Source: Janthinobacterium sp. 67 (GTDB lineage Bacteria; Pseudomonadota; Gammaproteobacteria; Burkholderiales; Burkholderiaceae_D). From it: DNA of 64,000 nucleotides. The stretch lies in the NCBI RefSeq assembly GCF_002797895.1, contig NZ_PGES01000001.1, forward strand, positions 5,270,001 through 5,334,000, read 5' to 3'. Every line of letters begins with the position of its first letter. Positions within the stretch are counted from its first letter, which is position 1. A program made the position numbers and the translations under genes. The notes beneath the pieces were generated by a model that ran no database searches, had not been told where the DNA came from, and saw nothing but the letters and a program-made list of their open reading frames with translations. Below are positions 46,390-55,788 of the stretch, in pieces.

Positions 46390-46731
46390 GTTCAAGACTC
46401 CTGGAAAAGCGGTTGGCTAGAAGGGCGAGAACGGCCGCGCTGGTTGGCGCACCGAGAACATTGAAAAGTATTTATATCCTTTCAAGCGATCCACTGTAAT
46501 GAGCTGCAAAAGTCCTTGTCAACATGGCAAACGGGTTTGTGTGCCTAAACAACGTAGTGCGCTTTTGGTACTGATTTAAAACAAAGAAGATGCATTTTGT
46601 GCCGCATTTTTAAGAAAGACGGCTGTGCCCGGCCTGAGCTTCGGGCGGGCAATAAAAAACGCCCGCTGCGGGGCAACGGGCGTTGGGGTGGCTGGCATGG
46701 CGATAGTCACGCATGCCAGCATGGCGGGTGC
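46390..46731 (-). other. Intergenic region: promoter of TBDR 6 and terminator of TBDR 7
   Basis: Minus-strand TTGACA at 46522-46517 and TACAGT at 46498-46493, 18 bp apart, form the best of the receptor promoters. AACGCCCG (46658-46665) pairs with CGGGCGTT (46677-46684) and on the minus strand runs into a T-rich tract, giving the TBDR 7 terminator. No gene is seen. Confidence 0.6.
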
Positions 46732-49530
46732 TTAGAAGAACTTGTAGCTGGCGCCCAGTTTGAAGTAGCGGCCGATGGCGCCGCTGGCATCCATCGGGTT
46801 GTAGCTCATGCCACCGTAGGTCAGCGGGTCGAGCGGCGCGATCTTGTCAGTCACGTTGTTGATCGAGGCAAACAATTGCAACTGCTTGTTGACGTTCCAG
46901 CGGGTCGACAGGTCGAGCGTGGTGAACGAGGCGAGCTTGCAACCGTTCGGCGCCGGTGTGCCATCGGCCAGCTTGGACGCGCACGGCTTGCCTTCAAACA
47001 AGATGTTCTTCAGATCCGAACGGTAGTTCAGCACGCCGCTGACGTTCCAGTTGCCCAGGTCCCACGAACCGGTCAGATTGATCTTGTCCTTCGGCGTGCC
47101 AGCGCAGTTGGAGGTATCGCAGTTGCCATGCGTGCCGGCGAACTGGTAGCGCACGGTGGACGACTCGGCCCGTACCCACGAGGCGATGTGGGTCCAGGTC
47201 AGGCCGAACGTGGCGCGGCCGTAGTCGCCCAGGCGCACGCGCTGCTTGACGTCCAGGTCGATACCCTTGATCTCCGTGAAGCTGGAGTTGCGGTACGGCG
47301 CCTTGGTGATCAGCAAGGTGCCCGTGTTCGGTACCACGACGCCGTTGATGGTCAGGTTGTTGTCGGCGCGAATGGCGGTCGGCAGGGCGGCCGCTTCGTT
47401 GTAAGGCAGCGGGTTGATTTCGTTTTCGCGCTTGATCTTCCAGGCATCGAGCGACAGGCTGGTATCGTTGAACGGATCCCACACCAGACCCAGGGTGTAG
47501 CCCTTGGATTTCTCGGGCTTGAGGCTGGGGTCGCCGATCTTGACGGCCGCCACTTGCAGTTCGCAGTCGCTGGCATTGGCGCCCGGCAGTTTCGTGCCGC
47601 CCGGGCAGCGCACGGGATCGCTCACGGTCGAGGTACCCGTCGATTGCGAATTGGCATTGCTTTCGGCCGGGCCCGGCGCGCGGAAGCCTTCCGAGTAGGT
47701 GCCGCGCACGGCGAAGGTTTTCAGCGGCGTCCACTTGGCGCCCAGTTTCGGCGTCGTCGACGAGAAACGGTCATATTTGTCGTAACGCAAGGCGCCCGAC
47801 AGTTCCACCGTCTTGATGACGGGCGCCAGCACTTCGAGGAACACGGCCGAGACCTTGCTGTCGCCCTTGGCCGCCACGTAGCTGGAGTTGATGGAACCGT
47901 TTTCCGTACCCGACAGCGATGGATTGTCGAGCTTGTCGCGGCGGTGTTCCGCGCCGATCGCCAGGCCCATGGCGCCGCCCGGCAACTGCATCAGCTCGCG
48001 CGAGGCCTTGAAGTCGATGATGTCGAGCTTGGTGGTGGAATCGGAGGTGGCGTTCGTCACCATGGCCGCGTACAGCGAGGCGGGATTCTTGCCCGCCTGC
48101 GCGCCGATGTAGTACGGGAAATACTTGCTGTTCGGATTGCCCAGCGCATCCTTGACGACGGCCATGTTCAGCATGTTGCTGTAATCGAGGTGCAGCTTCG
48201 ATTCCGAATGCGTATAGCCTGCATCGTAGTCCCAGCCCATGGCGTTGCCCTTGACGCCGAGCACGATGCGGTTGAACTCATTGTTGGCCTGGCGCGTGCT
48301 GGCGCCCACGTCGAAGGCCTGGTAGCGCACGCGCACGGGCACGCCATACGGATTTTGCGGGTGGTTGGCGGCCAGCACGATGGTGGTGCCGGCGCCGGAA
48401 CCGTAGTTGACGACGCCAGTCGGGCTGGTGGCATTCGGCGGGAAGGCGATGGTCGGCGTGATCGACGGCGGTATCAGGGTAAATGCCGTATCGCGCTTCG
48501 AGTAGCCCGCTTCCGCGTAGACCTGGGTATCGGCATTGACTTGCCAAGTGCCGCGCGTGTACAGGTTGATCGATTCGATCTTCGGCTGCATCGAGCGGAA
48601 CTGGTCGTGGTGCCACAGACAGCCACCCTTCGGATCTTGCGGCGAAGACACGGACAAGGTGGAGCAGCCCGGCAGGGCCACATAGTTGTTGGTGACGGGA
48701 TCGCGTATCAGGCCCGTGGGCGCGGCATTCGCATCGTTGGTGCCATTGATGTAGCCGCCGGCGAACTGGGTGTTGATCGCATAGCCGTACGGACGCAGGT
48801 CGGCCTTGCCTATCCATTTGCGGCCGGCACGCTCGTTGTTCATCAACATGTCCGATTTGGTGTATTCGGCATTGACGACGAAGTTGTATTTGTCCGTATC
48901 GAGGTTGCCCTTGCCGAAGGTCAGCGAGGCGCGGTGCTGTTTGGCGTCGCTGTCGCCGGAAATGCCCGTGTCGCCTTTCAGAGTCAGGCCTTCGAAGTCC
49001 TTGCGTAGGATGATATTGACGACGCCGGCGATGGCGTCCGCGCCGTAGGTCGAGGAGGCGCCGTCTTTCAGAATTTCGATGCGCTCGACGATCTGCATCG
49101 GCACGGTGGACAGGTCGGTAAAGCTCTTCTGGCCGTCATCGGCGCGCGCGAACGGCGCCATGCGGCGGCCATTGAGCAAGACCAGGGTCGAGGTGGCGCC
49201 CAGGCCGCGCAGCGAGATGGCCGTGGAACCGGCGGCAAAGCCGTTACCGAAGCCCGTCGGCAGGGAGCCGGCGCCATCGGCGGTCAGGGTTTGCAGGTAT
49301 TCGGCGACGGTCGCCTTGCCCGATTTCATCAAGTCGTCGCGGGTGATGACCTGTACCGGCGATGCGGTTTCGGCCGTGGCCCGTTTGATGCTTGAGCCTG
49401 TAATTTCCACCCGTTGCACATTGGCATCTTGCGCCATTGCCGGCGCCGCCATCATGCCCAGGCCAAGCGCTGCTACGCTACCCGAAAAAATAAGGCGTAC
49501 GGAGCGGGACATCACTGTTTCCATCATCAT
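46732..49530 (-). CDS. TonB-dependent outer-membrane receptor (TBDR 7)
   Basis: The 932-residue receptor starts MMMETVMSRSVRLIFSGS, with signal peptide end APAMAQ and then RVEITGSSIKRATAETASP. Plug motifs are STLVLLNGRRMAPFARADD and GASSTYGADAIAGVVNIIL. GTHGNCDTSNC is shared with TBDR 4, and the end DKIAPLDPLTYGGMSYNP and GASYKFF gives a double Phe. It belongs with TBDRs 2 and 4. Three ATGs stand at 49530-49522 and GGAG lies about 9 nt upstream of the first. The promoter is at 49655-49684. The ligand is unknown. Confidence 0.93.
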   Translation of the reverse strand: MMMETVMSRSVRLIFSGSVAALGLGMMAAPAMAQDANVQRVEITGSSIKRATAETASPVQVITRDDLMKSGKATVAEYLQTLTADGAGSLPTGFGNGFAAGSTAISLRGLGATSTLVLLNGRRMAPFARADDGQKSFTDLSTVPMQIVERIEILKDGASSTYGADAIAGVVNIILRKDFEGLTLKGDTGISGDSDAKQHRASLTFGKGNLDTDKYNFVVNAEYTKSDMLMNNERAGRKWIGKADLRPYGYAINTQFAGGYINGTNDANAAPTGLIRDPVTNNYVALPGCSTLSVSSPQDPKGGCLWHHDQFRSMQPKIESINLYTRGTWQVNADTQVYAEAGYSKRDTAFTLIPPSITPTIAFPPNATSPTGVVNYGSGAGTTIVLAANHPQNPYGVPVRVRYQAFDVGASTRQANNEFNRIVLGVKGNAMGWDYDAGYTHSESKLHLDYSNMLNMAVVKDALGNPNSKYFPYYIGAQAGKNPASLYAAMVTNATSDSTTKLDIIDFKASRELMQLPGGAMGLAIGAEHRRDKLDNPSLSGTENGSINSSYVAAKGDSKVSAVFLEVLAPVIKTVELSGALRYDKYDRFSSTTPKLGAKWTPLKTFAVRGTYSEGFRAPGPAESNANSQSTGTSTVSDPVRCPGGTKLPGANASDCELQVAAVKIGDPSLKPEKSKGYTLGLVWDPFNDTSLSLDAWKIKRENEINPLPYNEAAALPTAIRADNNLTINGVVVPNTGTLLITKAPYRNSSFTEIKGIDLDVKQRVRLGDYGRATFGLTWTHIASWVRAESSTVRYQFAGTHGNCDTSNCAGTPKDKINLTGSWDLGNWNVSGVLNYRSDLKNILFEGKPCASKLADGTPAPNGCKLASFTTLDLSTRWNVNKQLQLFASINNVTDKIAPLDPLTYGGMSYNPMDASGAIGRYFKLGASYKFF

Positions 49531-50135
49531 TCTCAGAACTCCGAAAGTGTGCTCGGCCGGCCCTTGTGCGGCACAGCCTTGCCAGGGTGATAAAGATTGC
49601 TGCGTTGGCAATCGCTGTTGGTCAAACGGCATATCGTGTGAGATGCCGCCATTGATAAGACCATTTGCCGAGAAACCTTGTCAACGCGCAGATGTGACAT
49701 TTCGGGATGGAAACAACAGTGTTTTTTATAAAGTTTGGATGTTTCATTATTGGCAATTATTTTAATGCTGCACTGCGCTATGCGTTTTCTGCCCGTCGAC
49801 AAAAAGTGCGCTCATTCACGGACATAAGGGTTTCTACCAATGCGCTTTTGCGCGGCATTGGCCTGGCTATGTTGCGACGCGGAAAATTTCCTCGGCAATG
49901 CGCATGGCTGTTGCTGCGCACGCGAGAACTGCCGCGGCTTTTCGCCCGGCATGCAAAATATGCGTTATCGTTACGCGTTTTCCAGCGCGTCCGTGCATCG
50001 GCGCGGCTGGCTGTGAGCAAGGCATAGATCTTGCGAGGGTGGACTGGTTTTGGCGGTGGAATCCTGTATCCCAGGGGGAAGCCAGTACAAGCGCACCAAT
50101 ACGGTGCGACAGATAATCGAGATGAAGGGTATTAC
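49531..50135. other. Divergent intergenic region between TBDR 7 and the ABC transporter operon
   Basis: Minus-strand TTGACA at 49684-49679 and TCTTAT at 49660-49655, 18 bp apart, form the predicted promoter of TBDR 7. Its -35 context TTGACAAGG is the same as at TBDR 6. The rest, 49685-50135, includes an AT-rich part around 49720-49775 that may hold the promoter of the ABC operon, but no convincing hexamer pair. I see no gene. Confidence 0.5.
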
Positions 50136-51974
50136 ATGAAGTCACCATGGATGCGGCGCATGGCGCTGCTCGCCTGCCTGGCCACCCTGCCGCTGGCGGC
50201 CATTGCCGCAGATGCCGCGCCCGCGGCTGCGCCGGTCAAAACCTTGCGCTATATCCTGCCGGCCGCCGAGACGGGCTTCGATCCGGCCACCGCGCGCGAC
50301 CTGTATTCGAACCACATCACGCAGGCCGTCTTCGACACCCTGTACACCTATGACTACCTGGCGCGCCCCGTCAAGGTGGTGCCCGGCGCTGCCGCCGCCA
50401 TGCCGGAAGTATCGGCCGACGGCAAGACCTACACCATCCGCCTGAAAAAAGGTATTTATTACACGCCGGACCCGGCGTTTGGCGGCAAGCGCCGCGAACT
50501 GACGATGGCCGATTACGTGTATTCATGGAAGCGCCTGTTCGACCCTCGCCTGGCCTCGCCGCACACCTGGCTGCTCGAAGGCAAGGTGGTGGGGCTGGAC
50601 GACCTGGCCAAGGACGCGGCCAAGGCGAACAAGTTTGACTACAGCAAGAAGGTGGCCGGCCTGGAAATCCTCGACCCGTACACCTTGCGTATCACGCTGA
50701 CCAAGACCGATTTCAACTTCCCCATGATCCTCGCCTACGTGCCGACGGCGGCGCTGGCGCGCGAAGTGGTGGAAAAGTATGGCGACGTGAAGGGGGAAGT
50801 GGGTTCGAATCCCGTCGGCACCGGCTACTACACGCTCGGGGAATGGACGCGCGGCAACCGCATCGTCCTGAACCGCAACCCGCAGCACTTGCCGGAAACG
50901 TGGAATTTCCTGGCCGGCGACGACCCGGACGACCAGCGCATCGTGCGCCAGATGCAGGGCAAGCGCATTCCCGCCATCGACCGCATCGAAATTTCCGTGA
51001 TGATCGAAGACCAGTCGCGCTGGCTGTCGTTCCAGAGCGGCGGCACGGACGTATTCTGGCTCGATGGCCCGCTGGCGCCGAAAGCGATGCTCAACGGCAA
51101 GCTGCGTCCCGAACTGGCGGAGAAGGGCGTGCAACTGTCGCGCCTGCTGGACCCGGAAATCAGCTATTACTACTGGAATATGGAAGACCCGACCCTGGGC
51201 GGTTTCAGCAAGGAAAAGATCGCGCTGCGCCGTGCCATTGCAATGGCGCACAATATCGATGAAGAAATCCGCATCATCTGGAATGGCCAGGCCAAGCGCC
51301 TCGACTATCCGATCCCTCCGGGCGTGGTGGGCTACGATCCGCACTACAAATCCCTGCTGCAATACGATCCCGTGCTGGCGAATAAATTGCTGGATAAATT
51401 CGGCTACAAGAAGGGCGCCGACGGCTGGCGTACTTTGCCGGACGGCAAGCCGCTCTTGATCCGCTACGCTTCGCGCAACGAAGCCAATGGTGTGCTGCAG
51501 GCGGAAATGTGGCGCAAGACCTACAACTCGCTGGGCATCCGCATGGAAAACGACCGCATGATCTTTTCCGACATTTTAAAGACGGAAAAGCAGTGCAAGA
51601 TGCAGTCGCGCACGGCGCAATGGCTGGCCGACTATCCGGACGGCGACAACTTCATGCAGCTGTTCTACGGCCCGAACACGCACCAGAACAACAATGGCTG
51701 CTACCAGGACCCTGAATATGACAAATGGTACGCGGCCAGCCAGTCCATGCCGGCCAGCCCCGAGCGCGATGCGCTGTACCACCAGATGGCGCGCCGCCTG
51801 GAAGTGAACGCGGGCGCCCTGATCGGCTATGCGCGCTACCGCAACATGCTGGCGCAAAAGTCGGTGCTCGGCTACAAGAAGCACCCTATCCTGTTCCAGG
51901 AATGGGCGTACATGGATATCGACAGCACGGGTGCGCCAGTGGCGCCTGCCCCTGCGGCCCCGGCCAATAAATAA
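50136..51974 (+). CDS. Periplasmic peptide-type ABC transporter substrate-binding protein
   Basis: The 612-residue protein is a family 5 (OppA/DppA-type) binding protein. It has a signal peptide MALLACLATLPLAAIAADA without a lipobox Cys, so it should be free in the periplasm. Then come KTLRYILPAAETGFDPATAR, MPEVSADGKTYTIRLKKGI, VGTGYYTLGEWTRGNRIVLN and KEKIALRRAIAMAHNIDEEI. The tail APVAPAPAAPANK is a Pro/Ala linker with no known role. Length is somewhat above OppA (543). The ligand is probably an oligopeptide, but this family also binds haem, nickel and plant compounds. It is the first gene of a four-gene transporter operon. ATG 50136 fits the signal peptide, with AAGG upstream. Confidence 0.9.
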   Translation: MKSPWMRRMALLACLATLPLAAIAADAAPAAAPVKTLRYILPAAETGFDPATARDLYSNHITQAVFDTLYTYDYLARPVKVVPGAAAAMPEVSADGKTYTIRLKKGIYYTPDPAFGGKRRELTMADYVYSWKRLFDPRLASPHTWLLEGKVVGLDDLAKDAAKANKFDYSKKVAGLEILDPYTLRITLTKTDFNFPMILAYVPTAALAREVVEKYGDVKGEVGSNPVGTGYYTLGEWTRGNRIVLNRNPQHLPETWNFLAGDDPDDQRIVRQMQGKRIPAIDRIEISVMIEDQSRWLSFQSGGTDVFWLDGPLAPKAMLNGKLRPELAEKGVQLSRLLDPEISYYYWNMEDPTLGGFSKEKIALRRAIAMAHNIDEEIRIIWNGQAKRLDYPIPPGVVGYDPHYKSLLQYDPVLANKLLDKFGYKKGADGWRTLPDGKPLLIRYASRNEANGVLQAEMWRKTYNSLGIRMENDRMIFSDILKTEKQCKMQSRTAQWLADYPDGDNFMQLFYGPNTHQNNNGCYQDPEYDKWYAASQSMPASPERDALYHQMARRLEVNAGALIGYARYRNMLAQKSVLGYKKHPILFQEWAYMDIDSTGAPVAPAPAAPANK

Positions 51975-52002
51975 GCGCGGCTTATAAAGACAAGGAATCA
52001 TT

Positions 52003-52941
52003 ATGTTCGCTTATATCCTGCGCCGCCTGTGGCAGATGCTGCCGACCATGCTGGGCGTGGTCCTGTTGGTCTTCATTTTATTTAACTGGGTGGGCGGCGA
52101 CCCCGCCTACATCCTGGCCGGCAAGATGTCCAGTGCGGAAAGCATCGCCAACATCCGCCGCCAGCTCGGCGTCGACCAGCCGTATTATGTGCAGCTGTGG
52201 ATCTTCATCAAGCAGATCGTCACGTTTGACTTCGGCCAGAGCTGGGCGACCGGCGAGTCCGTGTCGCACATCATCACCTCGCGCCTGGGCCCGTCGATGA
52301 TGGTCTTGATCCCGCTGACCGTGCTGGAAACGTTCTTTGGCGTGGCGCTGGCGCTGGCCATCGCCTTCGTGCGCGGTTCGCTGACGGACCGCATGGTGAT
52401 GATCGCCTGCACGGTGGGCATGTCGATTTCCATCCTCGTCTACATCATCGTCTTCCAGTACGGCTTCGCCTACAAGCTGGGCCTGTTCCCCGTGCAGGGC
52501 TGGGGCGATAGCTTCTGGGAAAACCTGCTGCGCTATTCGACCCTGCCGATCCTGATCGGCCTGGCCGTGTCCATCGCGCCGACCCTGCGCCTGTTCCGCA
52601 CCTTCGTGCTGGACGAGGCGAACCAGGATTACGTGCGCACGGCGCGCGCCAAGGGCCTCAAGGAAGGCCGCATCATGTGGGTCCACGTGCTGCGCAACGC
52701 CGGCATTCCCATCATTACCTATGTGATGTCGAACTTGCCGGCCCTGCTGATCGGCGCTTTCCTGCTCGAGCGCTTCTTCGGCATCCCCGGCATCGGGCGT
52801 GAAGTGATCCTGGCCGTCGAGCGCAGCGACTTTCCGGTGATCAAGGCGATTACCGTGTATGTTGCCGCCGCCACCATGCTCTTCAACCTGCTCACCGACC
52901 TGCTGTACCAAGCGGTCGATCCTCGCGTACAACTGAAGTAG
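52003..52941 (+). CDS. Peptide-type ABC transporter permease, OppB type
   Basis: The 312-residue inner-membrane protein starts MFAYILRRLWQMLPTMLGVV with the first of six hydrophobic segments. The EAA coupling loop is DYVRTARAKGLKEGRIMWVH, which contacts the ATPase. The C-terminal FFGIPGIGREVILAVERSDFP is the typical OppB/DppB ending. Length agrees with OppB (306). It lies 28 nt after the binding-protein gene and 9 nt before the second permease. Confidence 0.95.
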   Translation: MFAYILRRLWQMLPTMLGVVLLVFILFNWVGGDPAYILAGKMSSAESIANIRRQLGVDQPYYVQLWIFIKQIVTFDFGQSWATGESVSHIITSRLGPSMMVLIPLTVLETFFGVALALAIAFVRGSLTDRMVMIACTVGMSISILVYIIVFQYGFAYKLGLFPVQGWGDSFWENLLRYSTLPILIGLAVSIAPTLRLFRTFVLDEANQDYVRTARAKGLKEGRIMWVHVLRNAGIPIITYVMSNLPALLIGAFLLERFFGIPGIGREVILAVERSDFPVIKAITVYVAAATMLFNLLTDLLYQAVDPRVQLK

Positions 52942-52950
52942 AAAGAGACG

Positions 52951-54060
52951 ATGTCGAAACCTCATACATCGCCCGGCCTGTGGGCCCTGGCGTGGCGCCG
53001 TTTGCGCGGCGACAAGATTGCAATGGTATCGCTGGCCGTGGTCGGCGCCTTTTTCCTGCTGGTGCTGGCGTCCGCCAGCGGCCTGGTCGCTTCGAACTGG
53101 GAAGATGAAGTGGCCGTCAGCTACGCGCCACCCACGTTTGTGGGTGCCGACAAGGACGTGGCCGCCGACGGCGCCATTCCCCTGGCCGATGAGCGCAGCG
53201 CACCGACGCCCGTCAACGTGCTCGATCCGCTGGCCGACGACATCGCGGAACTGCGCGCCCAGATGGGTAGCAATCCATCGGCCGGCGTCGATATGTACGG
53301 CGTCACCGACCCGCTGGCCGACGATTTGACGGCCTTGCGCGCCGGCGTGGGCAAGACGAAAAAGCTCGTCACGCACAAGGCGGCGACACTGCCGTTCGGC
53401 GCCGACAAGTGGGGTCACGACATCATCCAGAAAACCATCAAGGGCGGCGAAACGTCGATCGTCGTCGGCCTGGTGGCCGCCTTGCTGGCCGTCGTGCTGG
53501 GTACGCTCTTTGGCGCCGTGTCCGGCTACTTCGGCGGCATGGTCGATGACTTCTTCAACTGGTTCTACAGCATCTTCACGTCGATTCCGTCCATCCTGAT
53601 GATTTTGACGGTCGCGGCCGTGCTGCAGCAGAAGGGCGTGCTGACCATCGTGCTGATCCTGGGCTTGACGGGCTGGACGGGGCCGTACCGTTTGATACGC
53701 GCCGAATACATCAAGCACAAGGCGCGCGAATATGTGATGGCGGCTGACGCGATTGGCGCTTCGCACTGGCGCAAGATGTTTTCGCACATTTTCCCCAACG
53801 TCAGCCACGTGGCGCTGGTGCAGATGTCGATCCTCGTGGTGGGCTTCATCAAGGCGGAAGTGATCCTGAGTTTCCTCGGCTTTGGCGTGCCGGTGGGCAC
53901 CGTCTCGTGGGGCAGCATGCTCAACGAGGCACAAAATGAACTGATCCTGGGCAAATGGTGGCAGCTGACAGCCGCCGCCACGGCGATGGCCGTGCTGGTG
54001 ACGGCGTTCTCGCTGTTTACCGATGCCTTGCGCGATGCGCTCGACCCCAAAGTGAAATAG
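52951..54060 (+). CDS. Peptide-type ABC transporter permease, OppC type, with enlarged periplasmic loop
   Basis: The 369-residue permease has the EAA loop EYVMAADAIGASHWRKMFSH and the OppC motif GFGVPVGTVSWGSMLNEAQN. After the first membrane helix (VSLAVVGAFFLLVLASASGL) it carries a periplasmic stretch of about 100 residues before the usual GADKWGHDIIQ. OppC is about 300 residues, so this loop is an addition. Within it LDPLADDIAELRAQMG and TDPLADDLTALRAGVG are a tandem 16-residue repeat about 37 residues apart. The stop codon is followed after 9 nt by the ATPase gene, and an AGGAG overlaps the stop. Function as a transporter half is secure; the role of the loop is unknown. Confidence 0.93.
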   Translation: MSKPHTSPGLWALAWRRLRGDKIAMVSLAVVGAFFLLVLASASGLVASNWEDEVAVSYAPPTFVGADKDVAADGAIPLADERSAPTPVNVLDPLADDIAELRAQMGSNPSAGVDMYGVTDPLADDLTALRAGVGKTKKLVTHKAATLPFGADKWGHDIIQKTIKGGETSIVVGLVAALLAVVLGTLFGAVSGYFGGMVDDFFNWFYSIFTSIPSILMILTVAAVLQQKGVLTIVLILGLTGWTGPYRLIRAEYIKHKAREYVMAADAIGASHWRKMFSHIFPNVSHVALVQMSILVVGFIKAEVILSFLGFGVPVGTVSWGSMLNEAQNELILGKWWQLTAAATAMAVLVTAFSLFTDALRDALDPKVK

Positions 54061-54069
54061 GAGTTGCTC

Positions 54070-55761
54070 ATGGACCAGAATAACCTGTTGGAAGTGCGCG
54101 ACCTGCGCGTCACCTTCCGCCTGGACAAGAAGACCACGTTCGAAGCCGTCAAGGGTATCTCGTTCAACGTGCCGCGCAACAGCACCGTGGCCCTCGTGGG
54201 CGAATCGGGCAGCGGCAAGTCCGTCAGCTCCCTGGCCGTGATGGGCTTGCTGCCGCCGGATAACACCATCATAGCCCCCGCCTCCAGCATCCATTTTGGC
54301 GGGCGCAATCTGCTGGACCTGTCGATTGCCGAGCGGCGCACCATGTGCGGCAAGGATATTTCGATGATCTTCCAGGAGCCGATGTCGTCGCTGAACCCCG
54401 TGTTTACGGTCGGTTTCCAGATCGCGGAAGTGTTGCGCCAGCACATGGGCATGAACCGCAAGCAGGCGCGGGCGCGCACCCTGGCGCTGCTCGAGGAAGT
54501 GGGCATTCCCGATCCGGCCACCAAGATCGACGCCTACCCGAGCCAGATGTCGGGCGGCCAGCAGCAGCGCGTGATGATCGCCATGGCGATCGCCTGCGAA
54601 CCGAAACTGCTGATCGCGGACGAACCGACGACGGCGCTGGACGTGACGATCCAGAAGCAGATCATGGACCTCATCGCGGCGCTGCAAAAGAAACACCAGA
54701 TGTCCGTGCTCTTCATTACCCACGACCTGGGCCTGGTGGGAGAGATCGCCGACCAGGTGATCGTCATGCGCCACGGCGAAGTACGCGAGACGGGCGAGGT
54801 GCGCCAGGTCTTCGAAGCGCCGCAAGACAGTTATACGAAAGCCCTGCTGCATTGCCGGCCCTCGCTCGACGAGCGCCCATGGCGCCTGCCCGTCATTGCC
54901 GACTATATGGAAGGCAAGGCGGGCCCCGGCGTGGAAGTCAAACAACGCACGCGCGGCTACACGCCGGGCGACGAGCCCGTGCTGGTGGTGAATAACTTGA
55001 GCAAAAGTTTTTATACGCGCGAAGGCCTGTTCGGCAAGCGCGAATTCCAGGCCGTCAAGGATGTGTCGTTCACTTTGCCGCGTGGCAAGACCTTGGGCGT
55101 GGTGGGCGAATCCGGTTCCGGCAAGACGACGGTGGGCTTGACCCTGCTGCGCCTGCACCAGGCAACGGGCGGCACGGCCATGTTCCACGGCAAGGATTTG
55201 ATTGCCATGCCGAACAGGGAATACCTGCCGTATAAACGCCGTATCCAGATCATCTTCCAGAATCCGTATGCGTCGCTGAATCCCCGCTTTACGGTGGGGC
55301 AGATCTTGCTCGAGCCGATGCGCATCCACAACATCGGCGCCGACGACAAGGAACGCATCGCCAAGGCCTATTGGCTGCTCGACAAGGTCGGCTTGCCGGA
55401 ACAGGCTTTCCACCGCTATCCGCACGAGTTTTCGGGCGGCCAGCGCCAGCGCATCGCCATTGCCCGCTGCCTGACCATGCAGCCGGAAATCCTCGTCTGC
55501 GACGAATCCGTCTCGGCGCTGGACGTGTCCGTGCAGGCGCAGGTGCTCAATCTGTTGCAGGACTTGCAGGATGAATTCGGCCTGTCCTACATCTTCATTT
55601 CGCACGATTTATCGGTGGTGAAATACATCGCCGACCAGGTGATGGTGATGCACAAGGGGCAAGTGGTGGAGCTGGCCGATTCGGATGAGCTGTACCGCAA
55701 TCCCGTGCACCCGTACACGCGCACCTTGCTCAGCGCCATACCGAAGGGCGTGCAGTTGTAA
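54070..55761 (+). CDS. Fused dual-ATPase subunit of the peptide ABC transporter (OppD-OppF type)
   Basis: The 563-residue protein contains two complete ATP-binding cassettes. The first has GESGSGKSVSSLAVMG, SQMSGGQQQRVMIA and LLIADEPTTALDV. The second has GESGSGKTTVGLTLLR, FSGGQRQRIAIARC and LVCDESVSALDVSVQ. An oligopeptide-type C-terminal extension follows each (LLHCRPSLDERPW, then VHPYTRTLLSAIP). In Opp/Dpp systems these are separate D and F proteins; fused forms such as YejF and GsiA are known. It completes the operon. ATG 54070 is 6 nt from AGGAG at 54059-54063. Confidence 0.95.
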   Translation: MDQNNLLEVRDLRVTFRLDKKTTFEAVKGISFNVPRNSTVALVGESGSGKSVSSLAVMGLLPPDNTIIAPASSIHFGGRNLLDLSIAERRTMCGKDISMIFQEPMSSLNPVFTVGFQIAEVLRQHMGMNRKQARARTLALLEEVGIPDPATKIDAYPSQMSGGQQQRVMIAMAIACEPKLLIADEPTTALDVTIQKQIMDLIAALQKKHQMSVLFITHDLGLVGEIADQVIVMRHGEVRETGEVRQVFEAPQDSYTKALLHCRPSLDERPWRLPVIADYMEGKAGPGVEVKQRTRGYTPGDEPVLVVNNLSKSFYTREGLFGKREFQAVKDVSFTLPRGKTLGVVGESGSGKTTVGLTLLRLHQATGGTAMFHGKDLIAMPNREYLPYKRRIQIIFQNPYASLNPRFTVGQILLEPMRIHNIGADDKERIAKAYWLLDKVGLPEQAFHRYPHEFSGGQRQRIAIARCLTMQPEILVCDESVSALDVSVQAQVLNLLQDLQDEFGLSYIFISHDLSVVKYIADQVMVMHKGQVVELADSDELYRNPVHPYTRTLLSAIPKGVQL

Positions 55762-55788
55762 GGCACTTTTTACGGTAAGATAGCGGCC

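Noticed and set aside
52078..55605. A 1175-codon open frame antisense to the ABC transporter operon
   Set aside because: Same reason: it mirrors the codon bias of the transporter genes, has low-complexity composition and no promoter or ribosome site.
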